Positions 16,815 to 25,872 are shown, counted from the first letter of the stretch. The stretch is 64,000 bases of DNA from Parachlamydiales bacterium (GCA_019694475.1 JAIBBX010000001.1:510001-574000), one strand, 5' to 3'. Translations and numbers: made by a program. Notes: generated by a model from the sequence alone, not told the origin.

Positions 16815-17549
16815 ATGGCTTCTAATGTAAGTTCACTAGCAAATACCCTAAGCAGCCTTGACGGGGATTACACTACTTTGTTTACCCCTAAGGAGGGATG
16901 TCTCCAATATAACATGCATTCAGGTAATTGGAGCATCAGTCGAATAAAAATACCTCCTGCCAAACGCGATGAGTATTATCGCATGTTGGCAAAAGCTCTT
17001 TCAGGTGAAAAACTTGATGATATCAGTAACCCCGAAGGTCTCGCTCTAAGAATCAATCAGGTCTTTCACGAACGGATAGCTTATTCGGAACCAACCCAAG
17101 ACAATCAAATCCATTTCAAATCTAAATCTAAATTCTCCTATCTGTCGAATTTCCACCCCACACTCTTGCTGTTCAGGGGAAGATTTTACCCTTCTGCTGA
17201 GCATGCTTATCAAAGCAACAAATTTTCAGATGAGGAACATAAAGGGCTCTACGACCCTCATCTTCCAGCTCAAAAATTGAAAAAAGCATTTAAAACTAAA
17301 AACGGACATCCGCCTTCCCCAGAAGATGATCAAGCCCGCCTTGAATTAATGCAGGCCGTTGTCAAAGCCAAATTCGCTTGCAATCGAGCTCTCAAAGAAG
17401 CTCTAATCCAAACATCCCCGTATGAGCTTGTAGAAGCTACCGATTCTGAATTTTGGGGAAAAGGAAGAAGCGGAGAAGGACTCAATCATCTCGGCAAGAT
17501 TTTAATGGCTCTAAGAAGTGATATCTTGGAAACGTCTAAATCCAACTAA
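16815..17549 (+). CDS. NADAR-domain protein (YbiA/RibX-like N-glycosidase family)
   Basis: 244 residues. Residues 107-240 hold the NADAR (DUF1768) fold: YLSNFHPTLLLFRGRFYPSAEHAYQSNKF, the KAKFACNRALKEALIQT helix, and LVEATDSEFWGKGRSGEGLNHLGKIL. Known members cleave N-glycosidic bonds of damaged riboflavin intermediates, or remove ADP-ribose from guanine in DarT-type toxin systems. The first 100 residues are unrecognised. GGGAG precedes the ATG. Its position directly after a phosphoribosyltransferase-domain gene suggests the two act on the same nucleobase or ribosyl chemistry. The 3' end overlaps prmC by 4 bp in convergent orientation. Confidence 0.8.
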   Translation: MASNVSSLANTLSSLDGDYTTLFTPKEGCLQYNMHSGNWSISRIKIPPAKRDEYYRMLAKALSGEKLDDISNPEGLALRINQVFHERIAYSEPTQDNQIHFKSKSKFSYLSNFHPTLLLFRGRFYPSAEHAYQSNKFSDEEHKGLYDPHLPAQKLKKAFKTKNGHPPSPEDDQARLELMQAVVKAKFACNRALKEALIQTSPYELVEATDSEFWGKGRSGEGLNHLGKILMALRSDILETSKSN

Positions 17550-18337
17550 ATGAATATATAGCGAGGATGGCCTGCCCAATCGTTTTCTATTTGGGCGGAA
17601 GGAAAAAGTTCTTGCAGCCGCTTTGCCTGAGTAGATCCAATTTCTAAAAAAACGTGCGCGTCCTTTGGAAGTGTCGAAGCCAAACGCTCATAATATTCTG
17701 TCCCGCTCTTACCGCCAACCAAAGCCAATTTGGGTTCAAAATCTTTCACTGAAGGATCCAGGTTTTGATACTCATCTTCAGTTACATAAGGCGGGTTACA
17801 GACGATCCAATCGGCTTTTTGCCCTTTGAAGGACTCAAGCAGATCGCCTTGCAAAAACGTCACTTCAACTCCATTGAGTTTCGCATTTTCGGCAGCAAGC
17901 GCAAGCGCATCTTTCGAAATATCGGAGAGAAACACCTGTAAATCAGGATTTGCTTTTTTGAGCGCAATCCCAATGCATCCGGATCCACAGCAAACATCCC
18001 ACAAAACACCTGATTTAGCCTGCCCCGCGATCTTCTCAACGAGGATTTCTGTCTCAGGCCTTGGGATTAAGACGCGACGATCGACTCGGATTTTGCAACC
18101 AAAAAACTCTAGCTCTCCAAGAATGTATTCGACTGGTTCGCTTTTGGCTGCTCGTTTGATCATTTCTCTGATTCGAACAAGTTCCGTCTCAACGAGAGGC
18201 TTGTCATATTGCAAATAGAGATCCAATCTTTGGACGCCCAGCACATGGGCAATGATCTCTTCTGCAATTCTTTTCCCCCGTTTCTGCCCAGCTAAGAACT
18301 GTCCTGAGAGCTGAATGATCTCGCCCGTAGTTCTCAC
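17546..18337 (-). CDS. prmC: Release factor glutamine methyltransferase
   Basis: Methylates the glutamine of the GGQ motif of RF1 and RF2, using AdoMet. 263 residues. An N-terminal helical substrate-binding domain is followed by a Rossmann methyltransferase: [13 protein letters not shown] near 90, [14 protein letters not shown] near 113 (GxGSG variant), and the catalytic [10 protein letters not shown] near 180. The ATG/GTG start overlaps the prfA stop by 4 bp, pairing the enzyme with its substrate, as in many bacteria. Confidence 0.96.
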   Translation of the reverse strand: MRTTGEIIQLSGQFLAGQKRGKRIAEEIIAHVLGVQRLDLYLQYDKPLVETELVRIREMIKRAAKSEPVEYILGELEFFGCKIRVDRRVLIPRPETEILVEKIAGQAKSGVLWDVCCGSGCIGIALKKANPDLQVFLSDISKDALALAAENAKLNGVEVTFLQGDLLESFKGQKADWIVCNPPYVTEDEYQNLDPSVKDFEPKLALVGGKSGTEYYERLASTLPKDAHVFLEIGSTQAKRLQELFPSAQIENDWAGHPRYIFI

Positions 18338-19398
18338 GCTTGGAGCTGCTCCTGATAGAAATGATTGACGAGGGGCAAAGTAAGATCGTCGAGATCCCCC
18401 TCCATCACTCTGTCAAGCTTGTAAAGGGTTAAATCGATTCGGTGGTCAGTGACTCGGTTTTGAGGGAAATTGTAAGTTCGGATTCGCTCAGAACGATCGC
18501 CGCTTCCAACTTGAGATTGCCTTAACGCAGACATTTCCTGCTGGCTTTTTCGCCTTAATTCATCTGCAATGCGGCTTTTGAGAAGGCGCATTGCCTTATC
18601 TTTGTTCTTATGCTGGCTTCGCTCCTCTTGGCAAGCGACAACTGTGCCTGTCGGCAAGTGGGTGATCCGCACGGCCGAATCGGTCCGATTGACGTGCTGG
18701 CCTCCAGCCCCTGATGCCCGATAAGTATCGATTTTGAGATCTTTTTCATCGATGACGATCTCTTCGTCCTCGCCCGGCTCCATAAGGACTGCGACGGTGA
18801 TCGCGGAAGTGTGGACCCGTCCTTGAGTCTCTGTATCGGGAATCCTTTGAACGCGGTGGGTGCCTGCTTCATACTGCATAAGGCGGAATACATTGTGCCC
18901 AGAAAGGGACATAACGTATTCTTTGTACCCGCCCACTTCCGATTCGGAACTAGATAGAATTTCGCATTTCCAGCCCTTTTTTCCGGCATAATACTGGTAC
19001 ATCCGGATGCAGTCGCCCACAAAAAGGGCCGCTTCATCGCCGCCTGTGCCTGCGCGAAGCTCCATGATGATATTGCGGCTGTCTCTGGGATCTGGCGGAA
19101 CAAGGAGGGTTTCGATTTGTTTTTGCAAGGCCGCTGTATTGACCTCTAGCCGCCCAATCTCTTCCTTGAGAAGGACGAGCATTTCAGTATCAGTCTCCCT
19201 TGAAAGAAGGTCCTGATTTTCTGAAAGCTCTTTTTGAGAATTTTGGAGCTGATCCCAGACATCCTTTAATTCGGATAGCTGGGAGTGCTCCTGAGTCAAT
19301 TCCCGATAACGCTTCTGATCCGATAGCGTTTCCGGTTGGCCCAGCATCCCTTCAACCTCTTGGAGTCTGCTCAAGAGCCGCTGAACCTTATCTTTCAT
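18334..19398 (-). CDS. prfA: Peptide chain release factor 1
   Basis: Reads UAA/UAG stop codons and hydrolyses peptidyl-tRNA. 354 residues, normal length. A helical domain 1 is followed by the central domain containing the RF1-type codon-recognition loop ([14 protein letters not shown], PxT equivalent with PDT) near 190, and [15 protein letters not shown] near 228-242 with the catalytic GGQ. The C-terminal [15 protein letters not shown] is typical. Its start abuts the rpmE stop (they share one base). It probably forms one unit rpmE-prfA-prmC. Confidence 0.98.
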   Translation of the reverse strand: MKDKVQRLLSRLQEVEGMLGQPETLSDQKRYRELTQEHSQLSELKDVWDQLQNSQKELSENQDLLSRETDTEMLVLLKEEIGRLEVNTAALQKQIETLLVPPDPRDSRNIIMELRAGTGGDEAALFVGDCIRMYQYYAGKKGWKCEILSSSESEVGGYKEYVMSLSGHNVFRLMQYEAGTHRVQRIPDTETQGRVHTSAITVAVLMEPGEDEEIVIDEKDLKIDTYRASGAGGQHVNRTDSAVRITHLPTGTVVACQEERSQHKNKDKAMRLLKSRIADELRRKSQQEMSALRQSQVGSGDRSERIRTYNFPQNRVTDHRIDLTLYKLDRVMEGDLDDLTLPLVNHFYQEQLQA

Positions 19399-19709
19399 TA
19401 CTTCTTCTTCTTGCCTTTCTCTTTTTTGGCTTCTTCTACTTTGGCTTGAGTCGCTTTCACCTGCTCAGTTTTCTTTTGATACTTCTTGGTGAATTTATCA
19501 ACTCGGCCCTCAGTATCCATGAACTGGGTAGCCTTAGTGAAGAATGGGTGAGATGCGGAAGATACTGGAACTCGGTACAGAGGGTATTCTTTCCCTTCGT
19601 ACATAGTTTTTTCTTTGGGTTGCAGCGTGCTGCCGATAATGAATTTAGAGCCTGTCGAAGAGTCTTCGAACAAGACTTCTTGATATGGGGGATGTGTCTT
19701 CTCTTTCAT
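19398..19709 (-). CDS. rpmE: 50S ribosomal protein L31 type B, with lysine-rich tail
   Basis: 103 residues. The first 75 are a zinc-free (type B) bL31: [20 protein letters not shown], then SSASHPFFT and [13 protein letters not shown]. The CxxC pair of the zinc form is absent. The remaining 28 residues are a Lys/Glu/Ala tail (KKEKGKKKK at the end), likely disordered and RNA-contacting. The rpmE-prfA-prmC order is conserved in chlamydiae. Confidence 0.95.
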   Translation of the reverse strand: MKEKTHPPYQEVLFEDSSTGSKFIIGSTLQPKEKTMYEGKEYPLYRVPVSSASHPFFTKATQFMDTEGRVDKFTKKYQKKTEQVKATQAKVEEAKKEKGKKKK

Positions 19710-19793
19710 GAGGGTAGATTCCTTTAAGAATTTCCAACTAAGAATAAGTCATAACAGTAGAAAAATTCAAGGATTTCTGATAAAAAAAGTTTT

Positions 19794-20591
19794 ATGATGT
19801 CGCCACTCAATATTCTGATCCCTCTTACAATCCTCTTTAGCTTGTGCATAGGCTTCTTTCCGAGCCTTGCTCCCTGGTTTGCCCTCACCTGGGCTGGCAT
19901 GGAACATTTTTTCCTATGGCAGCTTTTTACTTACATTTTGATCGAGCGCGGCCCGATTTCGGTCAATTTTTTCCTTAATCTGGCGTTCAATATGTACATC
20001 CTTTGGGTTTTCGGCATCCAGCTGATCGAAAGGTCCCATGCCCGTCTTTTCCTGATCCTCTATTTCGGAGCAGCCTTGTTCGGAGGCCTTGCAGCCCTAG
20101 CAGTCCCACACCCCTTCCTAGCCGGCCCCACAAATGCCGTCTATGCCATTTTAATCGCTTGGATGCTCCTCAACCAAAGATCGCAGCTCCTGCTCTTTTT
20201 CTCCTTCCGGATGAATGCGCAATGGCTCATCCTAGGCCTGATCGCGGCCACGCTCCTCATCGATTTAGCAAACAGCTACTGGGCAGGGGCGGCCAGCCTT
20301 ATCGCTTCATGCATATATGCCTATTTCTTCACCCTCATCGTTTGGCGGCAGCCTGGACCTTTTTCTTTCTTGCGCCGTTTTGAAAAACGGATATTCCAGC
20401 TCCTCGAAAGAAAGAAAAAGCACGAAACCTACATCCATTCGAAAATCTTCGACATCAAGTCGGGCGAGCCGATCATCGACGACGATCAGTTTATGGATGC
20501 CATGCTTGACCGCATCGCAAGACATGGGGAAGAATCGCTGACTCCAACAGAGCGCAAAAGAATGAAAGAGATCTCCAAAAGAAAAAAATAA
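19794..20591 (+). CDS. Rhomboid-like membrane protein lacking catalytic residues
   Basis: 265 residues with six predicted membrane segments (about 8-190) and a charged cytoplasmic tail. The fold shows WQLFTYILIE, then NLAFNMYILWVFGIQLIE, the rhomboid TM1-2 pattern, and a tail ending DAMLDRIARHGEESLTPTERKRM, which resembles the C-terminal DUF6576 segment of many bacterial rhomboids. However the serine motif GxSG reads GPTNA, the TM2 histidine is Asn, and the TM6 histidine is not evident. It is thus a probable pseudoprotease (iRhom/derlin-like), acting by binding membrane proteins. That role is inferred. The gene starts 84 bp from the divergent rpmE. Confidence 0.7.
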   Translation: MMSPLNILIPLTILFSLCIGFFPSLAPWFALTWAGMEHFFLWQLFTYILIERGPISVNFFLNLAFNMYILWVFGIQLIERSHARLFLILYFGAALFGGLAALAVPHPFLAGPTNAVYAILIAWMLLNQRSQLLLFFSFRMNAQWLILGLIAATLLIDLANSYWAGAASLIASCIYAYFFTLIVWRQPGPFSFLRRFEKRIFQLLERKKKHETYIHSKIFDIKSGEPIIDDDQFMDAMLDRIARHGEESLTPTERKRMKEISKRKK

Positions 20592-20594
20592 GAA

Positions 20595-21425
20595 TTACAC
20601 CTTTAATCCGAGCGACTCAGCGAGGCTTTGCGCCGACGATTGAACATCAGAGACCATTTTATTCTGAAGAGCATCCCGAAATGGTTTGATGCCACCGTTC
20701 GTCCTAAGATAGTTTTTAAACGAACAATTCCAATGAAAAATCCGGGCATGAAAATTGAATCCATATTGCGCAAGCCAATTCCAGTGAATTGGTAAATCGC
20801 TTATCGGGCAATTATTTTTATAGATTAAATATGAAAGGACGTTATCTTCCGCAAAGAATTGGGTATTCCACTTTAATATCCATTCAGCTTGATGAGAAAT
20901 AATATCGATGCCGTGAGAAAACACGACCACCCCCCCATTATGGGCAATTTCGCAAGGAAATAATTCAGAGATCACTTTCGCAGAACATGAAGAAATAACC
21001 AAAGGAGTCTTCGATGTGCAATATTCAAACAACTCTCCCAATTGACTCAACACCTCGCAATCAACATCAAGAAAGATGTTTTTTTTGAATGGAGATTCGA
21101 GCAACGCAAAAGGTTTTTTAAACCAAGCGGAACGAGAAGACCAGCAGTTTTTATTGATTTTCGTCCATTCTCTTTGCAGTGAAGGCGGAACCTCCTCTTT
21201 TGGTCGAATCCATCCCTCATCGAAAGAAAGGGAGATAAGCTGACCTCGCTCAAGACACCATTTTTTTGCATTCTTGGTCATCCCATAATCGCAAAATAGT
21301 ACTGGATAGTCATTATAAGATCGGTACCGTTCCCACCACCATGGAAGAAGCCATTCCTGATTGGCATCGCACGCGCAAATTATTCCATGTTCTTGAACGG
21401 GTTTTCTCTTCCAACTTGTATTCAT
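20595..21425 (-). CDS. Putative glycosyltransferase (GT-A-like), paralogue of the next gene
   Basis: 276 residues, cytosolic. It shares with the neighbouring protein the N-terminal pattern QEWLLPWWWERY, then PVLFCDYGM, K-WC-ERG, an AWFKKPFALLESPF segment near 115 and DVDCEV near 135. It also shares a late LPIHWNW segment and a C-terminal IFHWNC. DVDCEV is a plausible DxD metal/nucleotide-sugar site, and the overall layout recalls GT8-like enzymes, though I cannot name a family. Six bases separate it from its paralogue, so it arose by tandem duplication and is likely co-transcribed with it. Confidence 0.6.
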   Translation of the reverse strand: MNTSWKRKPVQEHGIICACDANQEWLLPWWWERYRSYNDYPVLFCDYGMTKNAKKWCLERGQLISLSFDEGWIRPKEEVPPSLQREWTKINKNCWSSRSAWFKKPFALLESPFKKNIFLDVDCEVLSQLGELFEYCTSKTPLVISSCSAKVISELFPCEIAHNGGVVVFSHGIDIISHQAEWILKWNTQFFAEDNVLSYLIYKNNCPISDLPIHWNWLAQYGFNFHARIFHWNCSFKNYLRTNGGIKPFRDALQNKMVSDVQSSAQSLAESLGLKV

Positions 21426-21431
21426 GCTTTT

Positions 21432-22217
21432 CTAGCTGAAATTTTCCTGAAGGTTCGAATTAGCAATCTGTATGCGAAGCAGGTTTTTTCCCGATTTTCC
21501 CAACCAATGGATAACAACGGGAGATGCCGGTTCCTTGTATGAATAGAACCAATTGTATTGAGAAGGCATTTCTGAAACTGCCACCTTCTTATTCGCAATC
21601 AAATGGGCCAACACGTGATCATCTGTGGGAAAAAGGTCGTTAGATTCAACACATGCGCGCGCCCATTGAGAAATAGCCCAAGATTTTCGGCGAAAAACGA
21701 AAACCCCGGAATTGTAAATCGGGTAGGAAGTGTGAGGTTGCAATCGATCTTTCACAAGCCCAATTCCTATCTCACCATCTGCATAAGCAAACAAAGGTTG
21801 AATAGATCCCCGGACTTCGCAGTCAATATCGACCCAAATCGTTCTAAGAAACGGAGTTTTCAAACAGGCAAACGGTTTTTTGAAGAGAATAGGCCGCGAA
21901 TCCCAGAAATCTTTCCCGAAATGCTGTTCGAGGATCTGAGCGGCTTTCGGGAGAGTATCTTTTTTCTCTTTTACAAAGTCATTTATTAAGCGCAACGGAA
22001 TGAGTTCGCCGCGAGCCTTACACCAATCCTTTTTTTCAGAAGACATTCCGAAATCAATGAAAGCGACAGGCATGGAATTGTGTTTTTGATAGTTACTCCA
22101 CCACCATGGAAGAAGCCATTCCTGAGTGATATCCGTCCCAACGAGAACTCCATCCGAATCTCTAAGCCCAGAGAGACGCCATGCAATACGAGGTTTGTAA
22201 TCCACCATGTTTTTCAT
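21432..22217 (-). CDS. Putative glycosyltransferase (GT-A-like), paralogue of the previous gene
   Basis: 261 residues. QEWLLPWWWSNYQKHNSMPV, DFGMSSEKKDWCKARGELIPL, ILFKKPFACLKTPF and WVDIDCEVRGSIQPLF (possible DxD) match the tandem copy. NSGVFVFRR near 165 and the late VIHWLG fit the GT-A pattern of acceptor and product sites. Sequence divergence between the two copies is high, suggesting an old duplication or different substrates. Its 5' end faces the radical SAM gene across a region of about 50 bp, so the two are divergently expressed. Confidence 0.6.
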   Translation of the reverse strand: MKNMVDYKPRIAWRLSGLRDSDGVLVGTDITQEWLLPWWWSNYQKHNSMPVAFIDFGMSSEKKDWCKARGELIPLRLINDFVKEKKDTLPKAAQILEQHFGKDFWDSRPILFKKPFACLKTPFLRTIWVDIDCEVRGSIQPLFAYADGEIGIGLVKDRLQPHTSYPIYNSGVFVFRRKSWAISQWARACVESNDLFPTDDHVLAHLIANKKVAVSEMPSQYNWFYSYKEPASPVVIHWLGKSGKNLLRIQIANSNLQENFS

Positions 22218-22267
22218 ATAGCATCTTTTTCAATTTCAAGAAAAAATTTTCTGTTGATTTCTACCGA

Positions 22268-23641
22268 ATGCGTACGCATGATGTGGAAAAATGGTTAGGC
22301 CAAATGAAAAGTCCATCTGAAATGAAAATCATCCAAATTGAATTGACCAATGCATGTCCAAAGCGCTGTTCGAATTGCACTAGACTTCTTGCTCACGCCA
22401 GGAAACCTTTTTTCATGGAACTCGACTTCTTCAAAAAAGCGATCGATAGTCTGGATGGATTTGAAGGAATGGTCGGATTTATGGGCGGAGAACCAACCCT
22501 GCATCCAGATTTTGAAGAAATGGTAGAATACGCCGTTGAAAAGCGGCAGAAACATTTTAAACCCAGCCGGCAATTTAGAGAGCCTATTGAAGACTTCGGC
22601 GTGCATTACGCGGACAGCCTCCAGAAACTCAATTATCCTCTTGGACTGTGGTCGATGTGCGGGCCGACCTACTACAAACACTATGAATTAATCCAAGAGC
22701 ATTTCCAATATCAGTGCCTCAACGATCATTTGAACGAGGGTTTGCACCAAACGCTCCTAACCACCCGAAAAGAATTGGGAATTCCCGATAAGGAGTGGAT
22801 ACCGATGCGCGACGCTTGCTGGATTCAAAATACGTGGAGCGCTTCGATCACCCCAAAAGGAGCGTTTTTTTGCGAAGTTGCAGCAGCTTTGGACATGATT
22901 TACGACGGACCGGGAGGATGGCCGGTCGAGCCAGGCTGGTGGAAGAGGAAACCCAGCGATTTTGGCAGCCAGCTCAATTGGTGCGAACAATGCGGCGCAG
23001 CTCTTAAAGCACCGAGGCGCAAAGGGAAAGAAGAAATCGAAGATATGAGTCCTCACCACTATGAAAAACTGCTCCAAATCGGTAGTCCAGCGATTCGAAG
23101 AGGAAAGTTTCAGGTCATGGATGTCGAAAAATATAAACCGGAAAATTATGTTCCAGACCCCGATTGGTACATTCCCGATGACGAAAAGCTGAGCCGATAC
23201 AAACAGAGCAATCCATCTTTGAAACCCAAACGAATCGATGTGCTGATTCTTTCCGAAGGCTCCCCTAAAAGGCTTGAAGAGATTGCAGCTCAGGTCGATA
23301 GTGTTACTGTGGTCGCCCCCGAAAAAACTTTGGAAGAGTTGATCAATGAACCTTCCAAAGTAAAATGGATTTCAGCACCCAAAGAAAACAGATTGCAAAA
23401 GGGCCTGGACTCGATCAAACCAAAGGATTGGGTTTTCATTTTGAATGACTCAGATCATCCTATTGATTTCGCCAAAATCAAAGACAAGATTTGGAATCCA
23501 GGTTGTTTGTATTACACTCCAAATCAATTTTGCATGTTCAATATCTTAGCTCGAAGCCTGCGGGGCCGCGAGGAGTTAAAAGAGGAAAATTTCGTCAAAA
23601 ATTGGCCGGAAGATAAGCAGATACCCGTCGCGCTTCATTGA
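22268..23641 (+). CDS. Radical SAM protein with C-terminal glycosyltransferase-like region
   Basis: 457 residues from the chosen ATG. The frame stays open to 22181, but that part overlaps the divergent gene. IELTNACPKRCSNCTR near residues 24-38 holds the CxxxCxxC cluster that binds the 4Fe-4S/AdoMet centre, and GGEPTLHPDFEEM near 74 is the AdoMet-contact motif. A second Cys set (WCEQCG near 238, with an earlier FFCEV) could bind an auxiliary cluster as in SPASM-type enzymes. Residues 320-457 (IDVLILSEGSPKRLEEIA, KDWVFILNDSD) resemble a degraded GT-A/GT2 fold. The substrate is unknown. Its position among glycosyltransferase, HAD and 2OG-oxygenase genes suggests modification of a sugar or peptide. 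Confidence 0.7.
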   Translation: MRTHDVEKWLGQMKSPSEMKIIQIELTNACPKRCSNCTRLLAHARKPFFMELDFFKKAIDSLDGFEGMVGFMGGEPTLHPDFEEMVEYAVEKRQKHFKPSRQFREPIEDFGVHYADSLQKLNYPLGLWSMCGPTYYKHYELIQEHFQYQCLNDHLNEGLHQTLLTTRKELGIPDKEWIPMRDACWIQNTWSASITPKGAFFCEVAAALDMIYDGPGGWPVEPGWWKRKPSDFGSQLNWCEQCGAALKAPRRKGKEEIEDMSPHHYEKLLQIGSPAIRRGKFQVMDVEKYKPENYVPDPDWYIPDDEKLSRYKQSNPSLKPKRIDVLILSEGSPKRLEEIAAQVDSVTVVAPEKTLEELINEPSKVKWISAPKENRLQKGLDSIKPKDWVFILNDSDHPIDFAKIKDKIWNPGCLYYTPNQFCMFNILARSLRGREELKEENFVKNWPEDKQIPVALH

Positions 23642-25005
23642 GCGGAGGGTGTTTCAAAGAAGTGGCCGCTTTCCAAAACGTGGATTGTCCGCATGCGATT
23701 ATTTTCTTCAATGTGTGCATGCACTTTCGCATGGAAGACATGGTTTTCAATTTCTAATTTTTTTTCCATCGAAGTCACCGCCCACTCTACAATCTGTTCG
23801 TCATATCGATCAAATCTATAGTAAGGCAAATATTCTACACATTTTGCAATGCAGGCGTGGCTCGGGCGGATGTAGCTCAAGTCATATTCTGGCGATGAAC
23901 GGCAAGGCTTCCCATCTTGAACGTCGTAAAGAGCCCCTACAACATCGTAATTCATTTTTTCAACCCCTTCATGAGCCAAATCTTTGCGCAAAATGCAGTG
24001 ATTTCCTTCTTTTGAATTCACAATTGAAAAATAGGTGGGCTCTATTTTCATATGATTTCTGAAAAAGAATTGGCAAGACTTGCCGCTTCCATTCGTATCT
24101 GCAATAACCGATTCATCTGAGTAGATCGATTTGACATACTCGACAAAGCTTTGCGTCGGATACAAATAGGTATATCGCGAAGAAAAGTAATAGATGCTTT
24201 CGTAGTGCGGAAAGAGGGTTTTAAAAATCTGAATCCACAAACAGCCGTCTCTCGATGTGAAGAGAACTCGGCTCTTTTTTTTCTTTTGGCAAAAATCACT
24301 TAGATAAAGACTTGCCTGAATGAGAAGAGGAACGTTTAGTTGCGTTTGCTCATTCCACAACAGATATTCAGGAGAATCTTTGGGATAGGGGTTTTGCAAA
24401 CGAAGAGTGCGCATCAGACAGCCTAATTCATTCTGCCCGAATTCGATCATGGCTTTTTCAATAGCAGTGGGAGTACTGCCTGCATAATGTTGACCTGGGA
24501 TCTCTTTTGAAAGAGCCATTTCCACATCAGAGTGCAAAGAGTCGCCTAAATGGGAGATAATTTGATGTTTCTTTTTGATGCCTTCCCAGACAGTTCCAAA
24601 ATATTTACCCGCTGGCGTCGCATAAATATGCACCTTTTTTTTCAGTCCGATTTTTTTTAAAATTTGTTGGACTTGAGAAAGGTCGTAATATGTATCGGAA
24701 ACAATCAGATCGCCGTGTTCAATTTGGTTTAGAGTTTCATGAATAGGGAAAATTTGATTCAAATCTGTTTGAAATTCGAATTCCATGAGAGTCTTTGCCT
24801 GATCATCGGATAGATCGAGCATTTGCTGCATATGGCGATAGATGTCTGGCAGCGTATGATCCGATTTTGCGGCAGCCGCTTGCCTATAAAAAGCAAAGCC
24901 AGGAAATGGAAAATGTTTTTCGACAAGATCATACGTCGATTGAGGAAAAAAATGGCGCCGGCCTATCAGGGTATCGAATAAATCAAACGATCGAACTTCT
25001 TTCAT
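23635..25005 (-). CDS. Large HAD-superfamily hydrolase
   Basis: 456 residues. N-terminal HAD domain: SFDLFDTLIGR (motif I, nucleophile in DLFDT), LIVSDTYYD near 100 (motif II) and SHLGDSLHSDVEMA near 152 (motif IV, GDxxxxD). The C-terminal 250 residues have FTSRDGCLWI near 245 and are seen, as I recall, in HAD proteins of polysaccharide and surface glycan clusters. Its stop overlaps the radical SAM 3' end by 7 bp (convergent), and its start overlaps the small downstream-encoded protein by 23 bp. A phosphatase of sugar phosphates is a reasonable guess only. Confidence 0.65.
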   Translation of the reverse strand: MKEVRSFDLFDTLIGRRHFFPQSTYDLVEKHFPFPGFAFYRQAAAAKSDHTLPDIYRHMQQMLDLSDDQAKTLMEFEFQTDLNQIFPIHETLNQIEHGDLIVSDTYYDLSQVQQILKKIGLKKKVHIYATPAGKYFGTVWEGIKKKHQIISHLGDSLHSDVEMALSKEIPGQHYAGSTPTAIEKAMIEFGQNELGCLMRTLRLQNPYPKDSPEYLLWNEQTQLNVPLLIQASLYLSDFCQKKKKSRVLFTSRDGCLWIQIFKTLFPHYESIYYFSSRYTYLYPTQSFVEYVKSIYSDESVIADTNGSGKSCQFFFRNHMKIEPTYFSIVNSKEGNHCILRKDLAHEGVEKMNYDVVGALYDVQDGKPCRSSPEYDLSYIRPSHACIAKCVEYLPYYRFDRYDEQIVEWAVTSMEKKLEIENHVFHAKVHAHIEENNRMRTIHVLESGHFFETPSAQ

Positions 25006-25204
25006 GAGCTAAAAGGGCGGTTCTTGCAACCATAAGGCCATCTAATATACCCTCTTCATAACGAAAGTGTGGATTTAATTCCAACTGAGGAAAATCATTG
25101 GGTTGAAGAAGATCCTCATCCGTCACATGAGGAACAATCCTTTTGGCTACTTTTAGAAGTTTTTCTTTTTGCTGAACAATCAGCTCATCTAAGAGTTCAA
25201 TCAT
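24983..25204 (-). CDS. Small conserved protein of unknown function
   Basis: 73 residues, soluble. It reads DELIVQQKEKLLKVAKRIVP, then DLLQPNDFPQLELNPHFRYEEGILDGL. I recall this pattern, LLQPNDFPxLxxNPxFRYEEG, from small hypothetical proteins scattered across bacteria, but no function comes to mind. It overlaps the HAD gene by 23 bp downstream and the 2OG-oxygenase gene by 4 bp upstream, a tight coupling that suggests it works with them. Confidence 0.7.
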   Translation of the reverse strand: MIELLDELIVQQKEKLLKVAKRIVPHVTDEDLLQPNDFPQLELNPHFRYEEGILDGLMVARTALLAHERSSIV

Positions 25205-25872
25205 GGCGTTAAAAACTGGTAGCTCATTAAATTTCTAGGAAACTCTTGTTTCCCAATCGGTTCAACTCCATGAAAGGAGCGGTCCGATTTCAAGAACCCA
25301 AATATACTGTTTGGAACAAAAGGTGCCGTATAAATGTTTTGGAATCCTTCAAATGGATGATGCCTAAAACCTTCGCATCTGAAAGAAGGATCGATAGGCC
25401 GGTAAACAGAGGTTCCTAGTGTTTTTTGCGAATCATCTTTTGGGAAGTAGAACAAAAGAGTCAGCACTTTTTGCGGATGATCTGTATGAGGCCCTATTGC
25501 ATAATCAGAATGGTCTGAAACAAGAGAAAGGTCTGGCACAATATCTGAACGTTCAATAGAAAATATCCGCTGTATGGCCGAGATGCACTCCCTTGATTTG
25601 AGCGCCTCTGTGAATCGAGACCAAAATAGCTGATGGAAAAAGGGCAGCATTCCAATCCCCTCTTCATCTAAAGAAAGGGACAGTCTTTGATTGTACGTCC
25701 CAGGACGAACCACCCCTTTTATAGAGAGAGGTTGAAAATGGTCCTTGGTTGGAAAATACTCAATGATTTCTTGGTAGAATTCATCCGGAAAAACATTTTC
25801 TATATAGAAATAAGAAAAAGGTTCCTTTTGCACTTTGGCTTTGGAAATTTTTCCTATTAAGTGTTCAAGCAC
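25201..25872 (-). CDS. 2-oxoglutarate/Fe(II)-dependent oxygenase-like protein
   Basis: 223 residues. YAIGPHTDHPQKVLTLLFYFP near 120 gives the HxD iron ligands at the start of a double-stranded beta-helix. SDRSFHGVEPIG near 195 supplies the distal histidine, and PRNLMSYQF holds the likely 2-oxoglutarate arginine. The N-terminal FYIENVFPDEFYQEIIEYFP is typical of prolyl-hydroxylase-like enzymes encoded near glycosyltransferases. It overlaps tadA by 16 bp. Substrate unknown; the context suggests a glycan or a peptide made by the adjacent radical SAM gene. Confidence 0.7.
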   Translation of the reverse strand: MLEHLIGKISKAKVQKEPFSYFYIENVFPDEFYQEIIEYFPTKDHFQPLSIKGVVRPGTYNQRLSLSLDEEGIGMLPFFHQLFWSRFTEALKSRECISAIQRIFSIERSDIVPDLSLVSDHSDYAIGPHTDHPQKVLTLLFYFPKDDSQKTLGTSVYRPIDPSFRCEGFRHHPFEGFQNIYTAPFVPNSIFGFLKSDRSFHGVEPIGKQEFPRNLMSYQFLTP

